Shown here: positions 26,102 to 37,310 of the stretch, in pieces
Layout of the letters: the number at the start of each line of letters is the position of its first letter
Numbering within the stretch: position 1 is the stretch's first letter
From: Microcella daejeonensis
GTDB taxonomy: Bacteria; Actinomycetota; Actinomycetes; Actinomycetales; Microbacteriaceae
NCBI RefSeq assembly: GCF_026625045.1
Contig: NZ_CP113089.1
Span: 310,001 to 374,000, forward strand
Reading direction: 5' to 3'
DNA length: 64,000 nucleotides
Notes under the pieces: generated by a model
Told to the model about the DNA's origin: nothing
Seen by the model: only the letters and a program-made list of their open reading frames with translations
The model's database searches: none
Made by a program: the position numbers and the translations under genes

Positions 26102-27639
26102 CAGCGCACCCGCACTCTCGGGTCGAGGGCCGCGTAGGCCAGGTCGGCGAAGAAGTTGAAGGCGATCGCCACGATCGCGATCACGACGAAGTAACCCATC
26201 ACCGGGTTCGGGTCGGTACGGCCGAGGGAGGTGAAGAACAGCGCCCCCATGCCCGAGATCGCGAAGATCTGCTCGGTGATGATCGCGCCGCCGAGGATGG
26301 CGCCGATGTCGGCGGCCACGATCGTCGTGATCGGGATGAGCGAGTTGCGGAAGGCGTGGCGTACGACGACGACGCGCTTCGACAGGCCCTTCGCCCGCGC
26401 GGTGCGGATGTAGTCCTGGTTGAGCGTGTCGAGCATGCCGGCCCGCGCGTACCGCGTGTAGCCCGCGAAGGAGATGAGCAGCAGCGTCAGCGTCGGCAGC
26501 GCGAGGTGCGTGAAGCTGTCGAGGCCGAGCACCCAGAAGTCGCCGTTGAGGCCGGGCGTCTCGGAGCCGACCGTCGCGATCGGGCGGCCGCCGATGCGCG
26601 GGCTCGAGGCGTAGGTCTGCCAGGACTGCATGAAGCGGTCGAGGATGACGAGCAGGTACAGGCTCAGCGCGGTGATCGCACCGACCCGCATCGAGACGCC
26701 GCGGTCGAAGCCGCCCGCGAGCCAGCCGCTCGCGATCGCGACGCCGACGAGGATGACGCCGATGATGACGATCGTGCCGAGGGTCGAGATGTCGAACAGG
26801 CCCTGGAGGGTGAAGTAGACGACGACGCCGATGAGGGCGTTGACGCCCGCGGTGATGAGGGCCCGGCGGTTCTCGAGCCCGGCGATGAGCGCCGTGATGC
26901 CGAATGCCAGCCCGATCGCGGCGAGCACGATCACGACGGGGCCGAGGCTCGGGTCGGTGAACCAGTCGATCGACTGCATGAGCGCGAGCACGAGCGAGGT
27001 CACGAGACCGGACACCGCGAAGACCACGAGGCGGCGACGGGCGGTCCCGCCGACGAGCACCTGCCAGATGGCGCCGGCGATGATGCCGATGAGCACGATC
27101 GCCCAGATCGGGATCTCGGGGCTCTGCAAGAAGTCGTTGAACCCGATGGCCACGAAGACCTTGAGCAGCACCGCGACCCAGAAGGAGGGCAGCGAGTAGA
27201 GCAGGAAGGAGAGGAAGGTCACCGAGTAGTCGAACCCGGTGTCCTTGCGCAGCGCGGAGACGATGCCGATGGTGACGCCCAGGAGGATCGCGAGGATCGT
27301 CGCGGCGGTCACGAGCTGGAGCGTGGAGGCCATCGCCCGCGGGAGGAGGTCGGCGACCTGCGCGTTGACGAGGTTGACGCCGAGGTCGCAGATGTTGGCG
27401 AAGGGCACGAGGCATCCGGCAGCGCCGCCGAGCCAGTCGAGCCATCGCAGCGGGATCGGGAGGTCGAGGTTGAGCGCGTCGATGCGGTCCGCGATCAGCT
27501 GATCCCTGTTGGGGTTGCGGTTCTGGTAGAACTCCTCGAGCGGATCGCCCGAGAGCGCCGTGAGCGTGTACATGATCAGGGAGGCCCCGATCAGGATGAG
27601 GATCGAGACGCCGACGCGTCTCATGATGTAGGCGAACAT
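26101..27639 (-). CDS. Oligopeptide-type ABC permease (OppB-like) with long insertion
   Basis: A 512-residue permease, about 180 residues longer than typical OppB/DppB (310-340). The N-terminal first helix (RRVGVSILILIGASLIMYTL) and the C-terminal coupling region (YIRTARAKGLSKRVVVVRHA) are canonical. The extra length is an in-frame block of hydrophobic helices at about residues 180-330 that splits the core. No frameshift is visible and codon use is continuous. Similar expanded permeases occur in actinobacteria. Confidence 0.88.
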   Translation of the reverse strand: MFAYIMRRVGVSILILIGASLIMYTLTALSGDPLEEFYQNRNPNRDQLIADRIDALNLDLPIPLRWLDWLGGAAGCLVPFANICDLGVNLVNAQVADLLPRAMASTLQLVTAATILAILLGVTIGIVSALRKDTGFDYSVTFLSFLLYSLPSFWVAVLLKVFVAIGFNDFLQSPEIPIWAIVLIGIIAGAIWQVLVGGTARRRLVVFAVSGLVTSLVLALMQSIDWFTDPSLGPVVIVLAAIGLAFGITALIAGLENRRALITAGVNALIGVVVYFTLQGLFDISTLGTIVIIGVILVGVAIASGWLAGGFDRGVSMRVGAITALSLYLLVILDRFMQSWQTYASSPRIGGRPIATVGSETPGLNGDFWVLGLDSFTHLALPTLTLLLISFAGYTRYARAGMLDTLNQDYIRTARAKGLSKRVVVVRHAFRNSLIPITTIVAADIGAILGGAIITEQIFAISGMGALFFTSLGRTDPNPVMGYFVVIAIVAIAFNFFADLAYAALDPRVRVR

Positions 27640-27727
27640 GGTCTACCTCGTGGTCGGAGCCGGCGCATCACGCTCTCGTGGAGCACGCCGGCGGCAAGTG
27701 TTCGGGTTCGGCCCGATCGCAGTAAGC

Positions 27728-27760
27728 GGGGCGCCGGATCCGTCTCGGATCCGACGCCCC
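27728..27760 (-). terminator. Attenuating hairpin between binding-protein and permease genes
   Basis: GGGGCG and CGGATCC (27728-27741) pair with GGATCCG and CGCCCC (27747-27760), one mismatch, loop GTCTC. It lies in the 171-bp gap after the binding-protein gene and before oppB, where a partial terminator commonly keeps binding protein in excess. The rest of the gap shows no gene. Confidence 0.75.
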
Positions 27761-27810
27761 ACCCTAATCCCTGCGATTCAGAACCGTGGTTCAGGGGCGG
27801 TCATCAGCGA

Positions 27811-29598
27811 TCAGCCGACGACGTTCCACTCCCAGAAGTTCCAGAACACACCGGTCTGACCCGGGTACTGCGTGATGCCCTCGACCGCGGACGAGTGGGC
27901 GGTGACGCCCGGGCCCTGGAAGAGGGGCAGGCCGTACGCGTCCGCGAAGAGCAGCGCGTCGATCTCCTGCTGGATCTCGATCTGGGCGTCGGGGTCGATC
28001 GTGGTCTGCAGCTCCTGAGCCAGGGCGTCGACCTCGGGGTTGCTGTACCCGCTGTAGTTTCCTCCGCCGTTGGTGGAGAAGATCTGCGGAACACCGGCGA
28101 CGCCGACGCCGCTCGACACCCAGCCGAAGATGCTGGCGTCGTAGGTGCCGGAGCCCAGCAGCGAGCCCCACTCGGGGGTGCCCTGCGCCTCGACGATGAA
28201 GCCGGCCTCGGAGGCCGAGGCCGCGATGGCCTCGAACGCGTCGACGCGGTTGGGGTTCTCGCTGTTGTAGAGGATGTTGACCGTCGGCGTGGCACCGGCG
28301 AGCAGCTCGCGAGCGCCCTCGATGTCGACCTCGGCGTACGCGTCGGAGCCGTTGTTGGCGACCGACGTGTCGTAGGCCTCGCCCACCGTGGGCACGAAGA
28401 TCTGCGAGTCGAGCACCGCGGCCTCGGGGTTGACCGGGGTCACGATGGCGTCGAGGATCTGCTGACGCGGGATCGTCTTGAGGAAGGCCTCGCGCACGTT
28501 CTGGTCGGCGAAGACGCCCGAGAAGCTCAGGTCGATGTGGTCGTAGTTGAACTCGTCGCCCTGCAGCACCGTCGCATCGGCGATCGCCTCGAGCGAGGAG
28601 ATCGTGTCGGCGGAGGCCTGCGGCTTGATGATGTCGACCTCGCCGTTCTGGAGGGCCGTCACCTGCGCGTTCGCGTCACCGATGAAGCGGATGACGATCG
28701 AGTCGTACGAGGGCTCGAGGCCGCCGGCGTACTCGGGGTTGCGCTCGAGGGTGATCGACTGCGTCGGCTCCCACGCGCTGAGGATGAAGGCACCGCTCGA
28801 GACGAGCAGGTTCTCGTTGCTCGGAAACTCGGACATGATGTAGCCGGTGTTCCAGAAGTCGGCGACGGCGCGGATGGTGGCGTTCTCCTCGGCCGGAGCG
28901 TCGGGGTTGCCGCGCGGGGTGCTCTCGAAGGCCTCGCGGACCTCCTCGATCGTGACGCCCGCCTCCTCGGCGATGACGTGCATCGGACGACCGATGAGAC
29001 CGGTGCCGACCAGCTGCCAGTCGGCGTACGGCTCGGTGTAGGTCAGCGTCATCGACAGGTTGTCGTCGCTGATCTCGGGGTACTCGCTCAGGCCCAGGCC
29101 CGAGGTGTCGCCCGCGTAGTTGAAGTACGAGTTGCCGCCCGTGACCTCACCGCTCTCGGGGTCGACGGTCGCGTCGTTGTAGTAGCCCGACTGCACGGCC
29201 CAGTTGAGGAGGAGGTCGTCGGCGCTGATCTGCGTGCCGTCGGACCAGACCTGACCCTCGTTGATCGTGTACGTGACGACCAGCGGGTCCTCCGAGACGA
29301 GCTCGACGGTGCCGAAGGTCTCGTTCGGCACGAACTCGAGCGCCTCGTCGAGGTAGACGAACTGCGACGAGGTCAGGTAGGCGACCTTGCCGTTGATGTC
29401 GAGGTTGGACGAGGACTCCGCGTCGTTGAGCGAGGTGAGCTCGTTGACCTCGGCGGCGGTGATGGTGCCGCCGGTGGCCTCGCCGCCGGTGCCGTTCTCG
29501 GCGGGGTCGGCGGTGCAGGCCGTCAGCGCGAGCGCGACGATGCCGGCACCGGCGAGCGCGACGAGCCCACGGGGCCGCCGGTTCGTAGTGGTGATCAA
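27811..29598 (-). CDS. ABC transporter substrate-binding lipoprotein (family 5)
   Basis: A 595-residue SBP_bac_5 protein that captures peptide-like or related solutes outside the membrane. The signal has GLVALAGAGIVALALTAC with the lipid-modified cysteine near residue 28. The family motifs are present (VWSDGTQISADDLLLNW; NPEYAGGLEPSYDSIVIRF; QNGEVDIIKPQAS). The start is TTG 29598 with AGGAGG four bases earlier; no ATG or GTG fits. It is first in the leftward operon binding protein, permeases, ATPase. The substrate class is not certain. Confidence 0.92.
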   Translation of the reverse strand: MITTTNRRPRGLVALAGAGIVALALTACTADPAENGTGGEATGGTITAAEVNELTSLNDAESSSNLDINGKVAYLTSSQFVYLDEALEFVPNETFGTVELVSEDPLVVTYTINEGQVWSDGTQISADDLLLNWAVQSGYYNDATVDPESGEVTGGNSYFNYAGDTSGLGLSEYPEISDDNLSMTLTYTEPYADWQLVGTGLIGRPMHVIAEEAGVTIEEVREAFESTPRGNPDAPAEENATIRAVADFWNTGYIMSEFPSNENLLVSSGAFILSAWEPTQSITLERNPEYAGGLEPSYDSIVIRFIGDANAQVTALQNGEVDIIKPQASADTISSLEAIADATVLQGDEFNYDHIDLSFSGVFADQNVREAFLKTIPRQQILDAIVTPVNPEAAVLDSQIFVPTVGEAYDTSVANNGSDAYAEVDIEGARELLAGATPTVNILYNSENPNRVDAFEAIAASASEAGFIVEAQGTPEWGSLLGSGTYDASIFGWVSSGVGVAGVPQIFSTNGGGNYSGYSNPEVDALAQELQTTIDPDAQIEIQQEIDALLFADAYGLPLFQGPGVTAHSSAVEGITQYPGQTGVFWNFWEWNVVG

Positions 29599-29713
29599 TT
29601 TTCCTCCTGTGCAAGATGGGCACGTACCGGCGCGATTTCCGAGCGCTCCGTTACGCCTAATGGGTTCGACCTTATGGAGGGGGTCTCATCCCCGCCAAAC
29701 TGTAAGGGGATTC

Positions 29714-29729
29714 GTTACACAGCAGTAAC
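29714..29729. promoter_or_regulatory. Inverted repeat in the 322-bp gap upstream of the transporter operon
   Basis: GTTAC, six bases, GTAAC. The surrounding gap (29599-29920) is more AT-rich than the genome average and holds no gene. This repeat overlaps another GTAA/TTAC pair (TTAC at 29715-29718 with GTAA at 29702-29705). It may be an operator for the transporter operon; no promoter boxes can be placed with certainty. Confidence 0.35.
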
Positions 29730-29920
29730 GCGCGTCCGCAGGCATCCGGCGCCGCGCGCGAAAACTGCGCGCATCCCCGTGATTGGCGCAGCAATCGTGC
29801 GCTGTCGACAGTTTCTTGCCTCGCAATTGCCTCCTTGCGCATCCGAGCAGTGGACGCGAGCCCCCGTTCATGGGGTGCTGCGCTCAGCATCGCGCCCGAG
29901 CGACCGGGGATACTGCCGGG

Positions 29921-30718
29921 ATGAGCGACACGAGCGCTGCCCTGCCCGAGACGGGCATCCCGAACCGAGGTCGTCTGCGGGCCGAGATCATCATCGTGCT
30001 CGCGCTCTCGCTCGGAGCGAGCGCCGTCTACTCGGTCGTCGCCATCATCAACAGGACGACGCGCGACGTGGCGCTCTCGGAGCAGACGGCGACGCTCAAC
30101 CGCTCGCTCGATCAGCGCGAGGTCTTCGACCTGGTCTACCAGCTGCTCGCCATCGTCTTCGACCTCGCGCCCGTCGCGCTCGTCGGGTTCCTGCTGTGGA
30201 GCGCGACGCGACCGCACCTGGGCCGGCTGGGCATCGACGGCGCGCGGCCGTGGCGCGACACCCGCGACGGGCTCGGGCTGGCGCTGCTCATCGGGGCGGG
30301 CGGCATCGCCGTCTACCTCGGCGGGCGCGCGCTCGGCCTGACGGTGGGCGTCGACCCGGCGGGCCTCGAGAGCTACTGGTGGACGATCCCGGTGCTGCTC
30401 ATGCGGGCCGCGCTCGCCGGCATCACCGAGGAGGTCATCGTCGTCGGCTACCTCTTCGCGCGGCTGAAGGATCTGCGCTGGGGCCCGTGGGCGATCATCC
30501 TCACCAGCGCACTGCTGCGCGCGACGTACCACCTGTATCAGGGCTTCGGGGCGTTCATCGGCAACTTCCTGATGGGCGTGATCTTCGGTCGCCTCTACCT
30601 GCGCACCGGGCGCGTGCTGCCCTTCGTGATCGCCCACACGATCATCGATGCCGTGATCTTCGTGGGATATCCCTGGGCAGCCGCCGTTTTCCCGACGCTT
30701 CTCGGCGTCGGCGCTTAA
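29921..30718 (+). CDS. CPBP-family intramembrane metalloprotease-like protein
   Basis: A 265-residue membrane protein of the CAAX-protease/abortive-infection-like family. About seven helices are visible. The first catalytic motif is EE in AGITEEVIVVGYLFARL (about residues 163-180), the second lies in LLRATYHLYQGFG with His, and the third in HTIIDAVIF. The ATG 29921 follows a TACTGC box four to five bases earlier and appears leaderless; in-frame codons back to 29783 are not supported. Substrates of such bacterial proteins are mostly unknown. Confidence 0.85.
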   Translation: MSDTSAALPETGIPNRGRLRAEIIIVLALSLGASAVYSVVAIINRTTRDVALSEQTATLNRSLDQREVFDLVYQLLAIVFDLAPVALVGFLLWSATRPHLGRLGIDGARPWRDTRDGLGLALLIGAGGIAVYLGGRALGLTVGVDPAGLESYWWTIPVLLMRAALAGITEEVIVVGYLFARLKDLRWGPWAIILTSALLRATYHLYQGFGAFIGNFLMGVIFGRLYLRTGRVLPFVIAHTIIDAVIFVGYPWAAAVFPTLLGVGA

Positions 30719-30727
30719 CCTCCCTCT

Positions 30728-31246
30728 ATGCCCCAGCCCGAGATCGGCGACACCGCCCCCGACTTCACCCTCCCCGGCGTCGTCGTCGACGGCCAGGATG
30801 CCCTGCCTCGCCACTTCTCGCTGCGCGAGCAGCGCGGCGCACCGCTCGTGCTCGCCTTCTACCCCGCCGACGCCTCCCCCGGCTGCACCGCGCAGCTCTG
30901 CAACTACCAGAGCGAGCTCGCCGGCTTCGAGGCCCTCGGCGCCACCGTCTGGGCGATCAGCCGGCAATCGACCGAGTCGCACGAGTCGTTCGCCCGCAAG
31001 CAGGGGCTCGCCTTCCCGCTCCTCGCCGACGAGCGCGGCGACGTCGTCGACGCCTACGGGGTCGGCATGTTCGGCGTCGGCGTGCGCCGCTCGATCTTCA
31101 TCATCGATGCCGACGGCGTCGTGCGCTGGAAGCACGTCGCCCTGCTCGGGGTCACCTACCAGAGCGCATCGGTCATCCGGGCCGAGCTCGAGCGCATCAC
31201 CGGACCGGGCGCCGACGGCGCCGCGCGGAGCTCCGCCGCCTCATAG
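30728..31246 (+). CDS. Bcp-type peroxiredoxin
   Basis: A 172-residue thiol peroxidase of the AhpC/Bcp family. The peroxidatic cysteine is Cys53 in DASPGCTAQLC and the putative resolving cysteine is Cys58, the five-residue spacing of atypical two-Cys Bcp. The N-terminal PDFTLPGVVVDG and the middle FPLLADERGDVVDAYGV are family markers. It follows the CPBP gene by nine bases in the same direction and is closed by a strong hairpin. Confidence 0.9.
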   Translation: MPQPEIGDTAPDFTLPGVVVDGQDALPRHFSLREQRGAPLVLAFYPADASPGCTAQLCNYQSELAGFEALGATVWAISRQSTESHESFARKQGLAFPLLADERGDVVDAYGVGMFGVGVRRSIFIIDADGVVRWKHVALLGVTYQSASVIRAELERITGPGADGAARSSAAS

Positions 31247-31268
31247 CGGCGGGCACCGCCCCACGACC

Positions 31269-31309
31269 GACGGGCGTCTGCGGAGAGATCGGCTCCGCAG
31301 GCGCCCGTC
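31269..31309 (+). terminator. Terminator after the peroxiredoxin gene
   Basis: GACGGGCG and CTGCGGAG pair with CTCCGCAG and CGCCCGTC across one mismatch, seven-base loop, followed by TTG. It is one of the strongest hairpins in the window. Confidence 0.85.
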
Positions 31310-31483
31310 TTGCGCGCCAGGGTAGTCGGGTTCGGGATGCGCGGCGCGGGTCGCCTCGTCGGGAGCAGCCGCGCCGGCCCCACCCGCCGCGCCGAGTTGC
31401 GCCCTCGGTGCCGAGTTGCGCGTTCCGAAGGCGCAGGTCGACGGAAAGCCTCGACTCGGCAAGGAGCCGTGAGGCGCGGGAGC

Positions 31484-31881
31484 CCGATCGAGGCGGTCGC
31501 CGCTAGGCGAACGCCTCGCCCCGCGCGCCGCAGGCGCGCCCGACAAGCACAGCCGGGACGCCGATCGAGGCGGTCGCCGCTAGGCGAACGCCTCGATCGC
31601 GCCGCAGGCGCGCCAAACAAACACAGTCGGGACGCCGATCGGAGCGGTCGCCGCTAGGCGAACGCCTCGCCCCGCGCGCCGCAGGCGCGCCAAACAAGCA
31701 CAGCCGGGACGCCGATCGAGGCGGTCGCCGCTAAGCGAACGCCTCGACCCGCGCGCCGCAGGCGCGCCAAACCAGCACAGCCGGGACGCCGATCGGAGCG
31801 GTCGCCGCTAGGCGAACGCCTCGCCCCGCGCGCCGCAGGCGCGCCAAACCAGCACAGCCGGGACGCCGATCGAGGCGATCG

Positions 31882-31901
<20 letters not shown>
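31484..31901. repeat. Six tandem ~77-bp repeats ending in the 3' end of gcvP
   Basis: Six imperfect units with period 77 or 74. The word GCGAACGCCTCG recurs at about 31507, 31584, 31658, 31735, 31812 and 31886. The last copy is the gcvP C-terminal codons and stop, read leftward as GAGGCGTTCGCGTAG. Each unit contains GAGGCG/CGCCTC and GCGCGCC/GGCGCGC inverted pairs. No gene is present in 31247-31881 apart from these repeats and the upstream terminator; leftward open frames through the array exist only because the unit lacks stops in one frame. Confidence 0.9.
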
Positions 31902-34770
<2,869 letters not shown>

Positions 34771-34782
34771 GGGGAGGGGCTC

Positions 34783-35154
34783 CTACTGGCCGATGAGGGT
34801 GCGGTACTCGGCGGGGCTGAGCAGGGCGGGGTCGCCCGCGATGCGCAGCTTGACGAGCCAGCCCGCGCCGTACGGGTCGGCGTTGATGGTCTCGGGGCTG
34901 TCGACGACGCCCGCGTTGGCCTCGACGACCTCGCCGTCGAGCGGGGCGTAGAGCTCGCCGACCGACTTGGTCGACTCGACCTCGCCGACGATCGCGCCGG
35001 CCGCGAGGGCCGCGCCGATCGCGGGCAGGTCGACGTAGACGACGTCGCCGAGGGCGTCGGCCGCGTACTGGGTGATGCCCACGGTGGCGATGTCGCCCTC
35101 GAGGCGCACCCACTCGTGCTCGGCGGTGTACTGCAGGTCGTCGGGAACGCTCAT
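34783..35154 (-). CDS. gcvH: Glycine cleavage system H protein
   Basis: A 123-residue lipoyl-carrier protein. The lipoylation lysine lies in [20 protein letters not shown] (about residues 57-76), and the N terminus [17 protein letters not shown] is canonical. It shuttles the aminomethyl intermediate between GcvP and GcvT. It sits four bases after gcvT and 12 bases before gcvP. Confidence 0.96.
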   Translation of the reverse strand: MSVPDDLQYTAEHEWVRLEGDIATVGITQYAADALGDVVYVDLPAIGAALAAGAIVGEVESTKSVGELYAPLDGEVVEANAGVVDSPETINADPYGAGWLVKLRIAGDPALLSPAEYRTLIGQ

Positions 35155-35157
35155 CGG

Positions 35158-36363
35158 TCAGGCCTCTCGTCGGTAGAAGGGAAGGGCGACGACGGTCGCG
35201 GGGATGCGACTGCCGCGAACATCGAGGTCGAGCACGGCGCCGACCGCCGCATGATCGGGGTGCACGAGGGCCATCGCGACGGGATGGCCGAGGGTCGGCG
35301 AGAGCGCGCCGGAGGTGACCTCGCCGACGACCTGCTCGCCGTGCATGACGGGGTAGCCGGCCCGCGCGGCGCGGCGCCCCTCGGCGGCGAGACCGACGAG
35401 CACCGGCGCATCGGCGGCGGGCCCGCGCTCGATGGCGGCCTTGCCGACGAAGTCGTCCTTGGCGGTCACGACCACGCGGCCGAGGCCGGCCTGCACCGGC
35501 TGGATGCCCAAGCCCAGCTCGTGGCCGTAGAGCGGCATGCCGGCCTCGAGCCGCAGGGTGTCGCGCGCCGCGAGCCCCGCGGGCACGAGCCCGTGCGGCT
35601 GCCCGGCGGCGAGCAGCGCGCGCCAGAGGGCCGCGGCGTGCTCGGTCGGCAGGTAGAGCTCCACGCCGTCCTCGCCCGTGTAGCCCGTGCGGGCGACCAT
35701 GACGGCGGTTCGGGCATCCCCCCAGGCGAAGGCGCCGTCGCTGTAGGCGTAGTAGCGCAAGCTCTCGAGCGCCTCGATCTCGAGGCCCGGCGTCTCGGCG
35801 AGGATGGCGGCCGAGGCGGGGCCCTGCAGGGCGATGAGGGCGATCCGGTCGGTCTGGTCGTCGAGCGCGACGTCGTGCCCCGCCGCCCGCTCGGTGAGCG
35901 CGGCGACCACGGCGTCGCGGTTGGCCGCGTTCGCCACGACGAGGTAGTCGTCATCGCCGCGCCGGTAGACGATGAGGTCGTCGATGACCCCGCCGGACTC
36001 GGCGAGCACGAGGGAGTACTTCGCGCGGCCGACCGCGAGCGCGGAGAGCCGGCCGGCGAGCGCGTGGTCGAGGAAGGCGGCGGCGCCCGGGCCCGTGACG
36101 GCGATCTCGGCCATGTGCGAGATGTCGAAGAGGCCGGCCTGGCGGCGCACGGCGTGGTGCTCGGCGAGGTCGGAGGAGTACCGCACCGGCATCTGCCAGC
36201 CGGCGAAGTCGGTGAAGGATGCGCCGAGGGCGACGTGCTCGGCGTGCAGCGGCGAGAGCCGGGCCGCCGGCGCGTCGGGGGCAGGCGCAGCGGGAGTCGG
36301 CGCGTCAGGAGCCGACGCGACGGCGGTCGGCAGCGGTGCGGCGGGGTCGGACGGATCGATCAC
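35158..36363 (-). CDS. gcvT: Aminomethyltransferase, T protein
   Basis: A 401-residue T protein that transfers the one-carbon unit to tetrahydrofolate. The core starts with LSPLHAEHVALGASFTDFAG (about residues 36-55) and includes HAVRRQAGLFDISHMAE and YTGEDGVELYLPTEHA. An N-terminal extension of about 35 residues rich in proline, alanine and aspartate precedes it. GTG 36363 is chosen because AGGAGA lies about seven bases upstream and it starts just after the riboswitch; the ATG at 36411 falls inside the riboswitch. Confidence 0.92.
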   Translation of the reverse strand: MIDPSDPAAPLPTAVASAPDAPTPAAPAPDAPAARLSPLHAEHVALGASFTDFAGWQMPVRYSSDLAEHHAVRRQAGLFDISHMAEIAVTGPGAAAFLDHALAGRLSALAVGRAKYSLVLAESGGVIDDLIVYRRGDDDYLVVANAANRDAVVAALTERAAGHDVALDDQTDRIALIALQGPASAAILAETPGLEIEALESLRYYAYSDGAFAWGDARTAVMVARTGYTGEDGVELYLPTEHAAALWRALLAAGQPHGLVPAGLAARDTLRLEAGMPLYGHELGLGIQPVQAGLGRVVVTAKDDFVGKAAIERGPAADAPVLVGLAAEGRRAARAGYPVMHGEQVVGEVTSGALSPTLGHPVAMALVHPDHAAVGAVLDLDVRGSRIPATVVALPFYRREA

Positions 36364-36395
36364 GGAGTTCTCCTGACGCGCGGATGGCCGGTGGA

Positions 36396-36597
36396 ACTCC
36401 CCCTCTGTCATCGTGCCTGAGAGCTTCGCCGCGGCCCCTTCAGGGTGCGGCTTTCACCATGGGCGAGCGGATGCCGGAGCATCCCCTGCTTTTCAGAGTG
36501 GCCTGGTCGATGCGGTACACGTACCTGAGAGATTGGCGGGGAGGCTTGCTCCTTCGGTGCCGGTGGCGGCTTCTCGCCCCTCCGGCTCTCCCGCATC
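36396..36597 (-). ncRNA. Tandem glycine riboswitch upstream of gcvT
   Basis: On the minus strand the order is GGGAGAGCC, CACCGAAGGAGCAAGCCTCC, AATCTCTCAGGTAC, then GGTGAAAGCC, CCCTGAAGGGGCC, AGCTCTCAGGCACGATGACA and GAGGGGGA. These are the conserved blocks of the two glycine aptamers (the CTCTCAGG block occurs in both). It should switch on gcvT-gcvH-gcvP when glycine is high. Boundaries are approximate. Confidence 0.9.
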
Positions 36598-36669
36598 GCG
36601 TTGCGGCCCGGTATTCGATTGAGTCGTGCGGTCGTGCCCTGACGCGCTCGTACGAGCAGGGTCAGCGTA

Positions 36670-37275
36670 TCAACTGCGCGGCGTCGACGAGGGCTCGGAT
36701 GCGGCGTCGGTCGACGGCGGCTCGGCGGGCGCCTGCGGCGGCGGCCATTCCGCCGAGACCGGAGCGGGGGTCGACGGCGAGGCGCCGGAGTCGCGCTCGC
36801 CCGCGAGCACCGCGCGGGCGCGGCCGGTCAGCTGCGGGTCGATGATGAGCTGGTAGTTGCTCGCGAGCACCTGGTGCGTGGTGGTGAAGTCGCGGCGACG
36901 GCGGCCGGCGGCGTAGGTGACGACGCTGAACAGCAGACCGAAGGCGGCGCCGATGAGGGCCGCGGCGAGGATGAACGAGAAGTTCGGCTCGGGGGAGAAC
37001 AGCACGAGCAGCAGTCCGATGAAGAGGCCGAACCATGCACCGCTCGCGGCGCCGGCGAGCGCCGCGCGGGCGTAGGTGAGGCGGCCGGTCACCCGCTCGA
37101 CGGTCTTCAGGTCGTTGCCGACGATCGAGATCTGCTTCACCGGGAAGTCGGCCTTCGCGAGGGTGTTGACGACCTTCTGGGCCTCGGGGTAGCTGTCGTA
37201 GGTGCCCAGCACGTCGCCCCGCGGCAGGGTCGGCGACGCCGGGGTGCGGCGGGCGAAGGGGCTGGCGTTGGTCAC
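36670..37275 (-). CDS. YflT-like general stress domain membrane protein
   Basis: A 201-residue protein. Residues 20-65 match the general-stress (YflT) alpha/beta domain (GDVLGTYDSYPEAQKVVNTL; FPVKQISIVGNDLKTVERVT). Two membrane helices follow (ALAGAASGAWFGLFIGLLLV and FSFILAAALIGAAFGLLF). The C-terminal 45 residues are disordered and rich in proline and serine. It is divergent from the MgtE-N/CBS gene. No biochemical role is known to me. Confidence 0.82.
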   Translation of the reverse strand: MTNASPFARRTPASPTLPRGDVLGTYDSYPEAQKVVNTLAKADFPVKQISIVGNDLKTVERVTGRLTYARAALAGAASGAWFGLFIGLLLVLFSPEPNFSFILAAALIGAAFGLLFSVVTYAAGRRRRDFTTTHQVLASNYQLIIDPQLTGRARAVLAGERDSGASPSTPAPVSAEWPPPQAPAEPPSTDAASEPSSTPRS

Positions 37276-37310
37276 GCCGTCATCATCGCAGGCGACGGTA
37301 AGGTTTGTCC

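Noticed and set aside
26101..27639. Frameshift or gene fusion in the OppB-like gene
   Set aside because: Reading frame and hydrophobic pattern are continuous, and start and stop fit neighbours by overlap.
29921..30718. Abortive-infection defence gene
   Set aside because: CPBP proteins are sometimes labelled Abi, but there is no accompanying defence gene and the context is housekeeping.
26356..31506. A very long plus-strand open frame opposite the transporter operon
   Set aside because: Composition is antisense noise (Arg/Asp/Glu runs), it crosses several real genes, and no ribosome site or domain is seen.
31241..31880. Leftward coding extension of gcvP-like repeats
   Set aside because: The open frame results from repeat units whose length leaves one frame without stops; each unit actually contains the gcvP stop in the gcvP frame.
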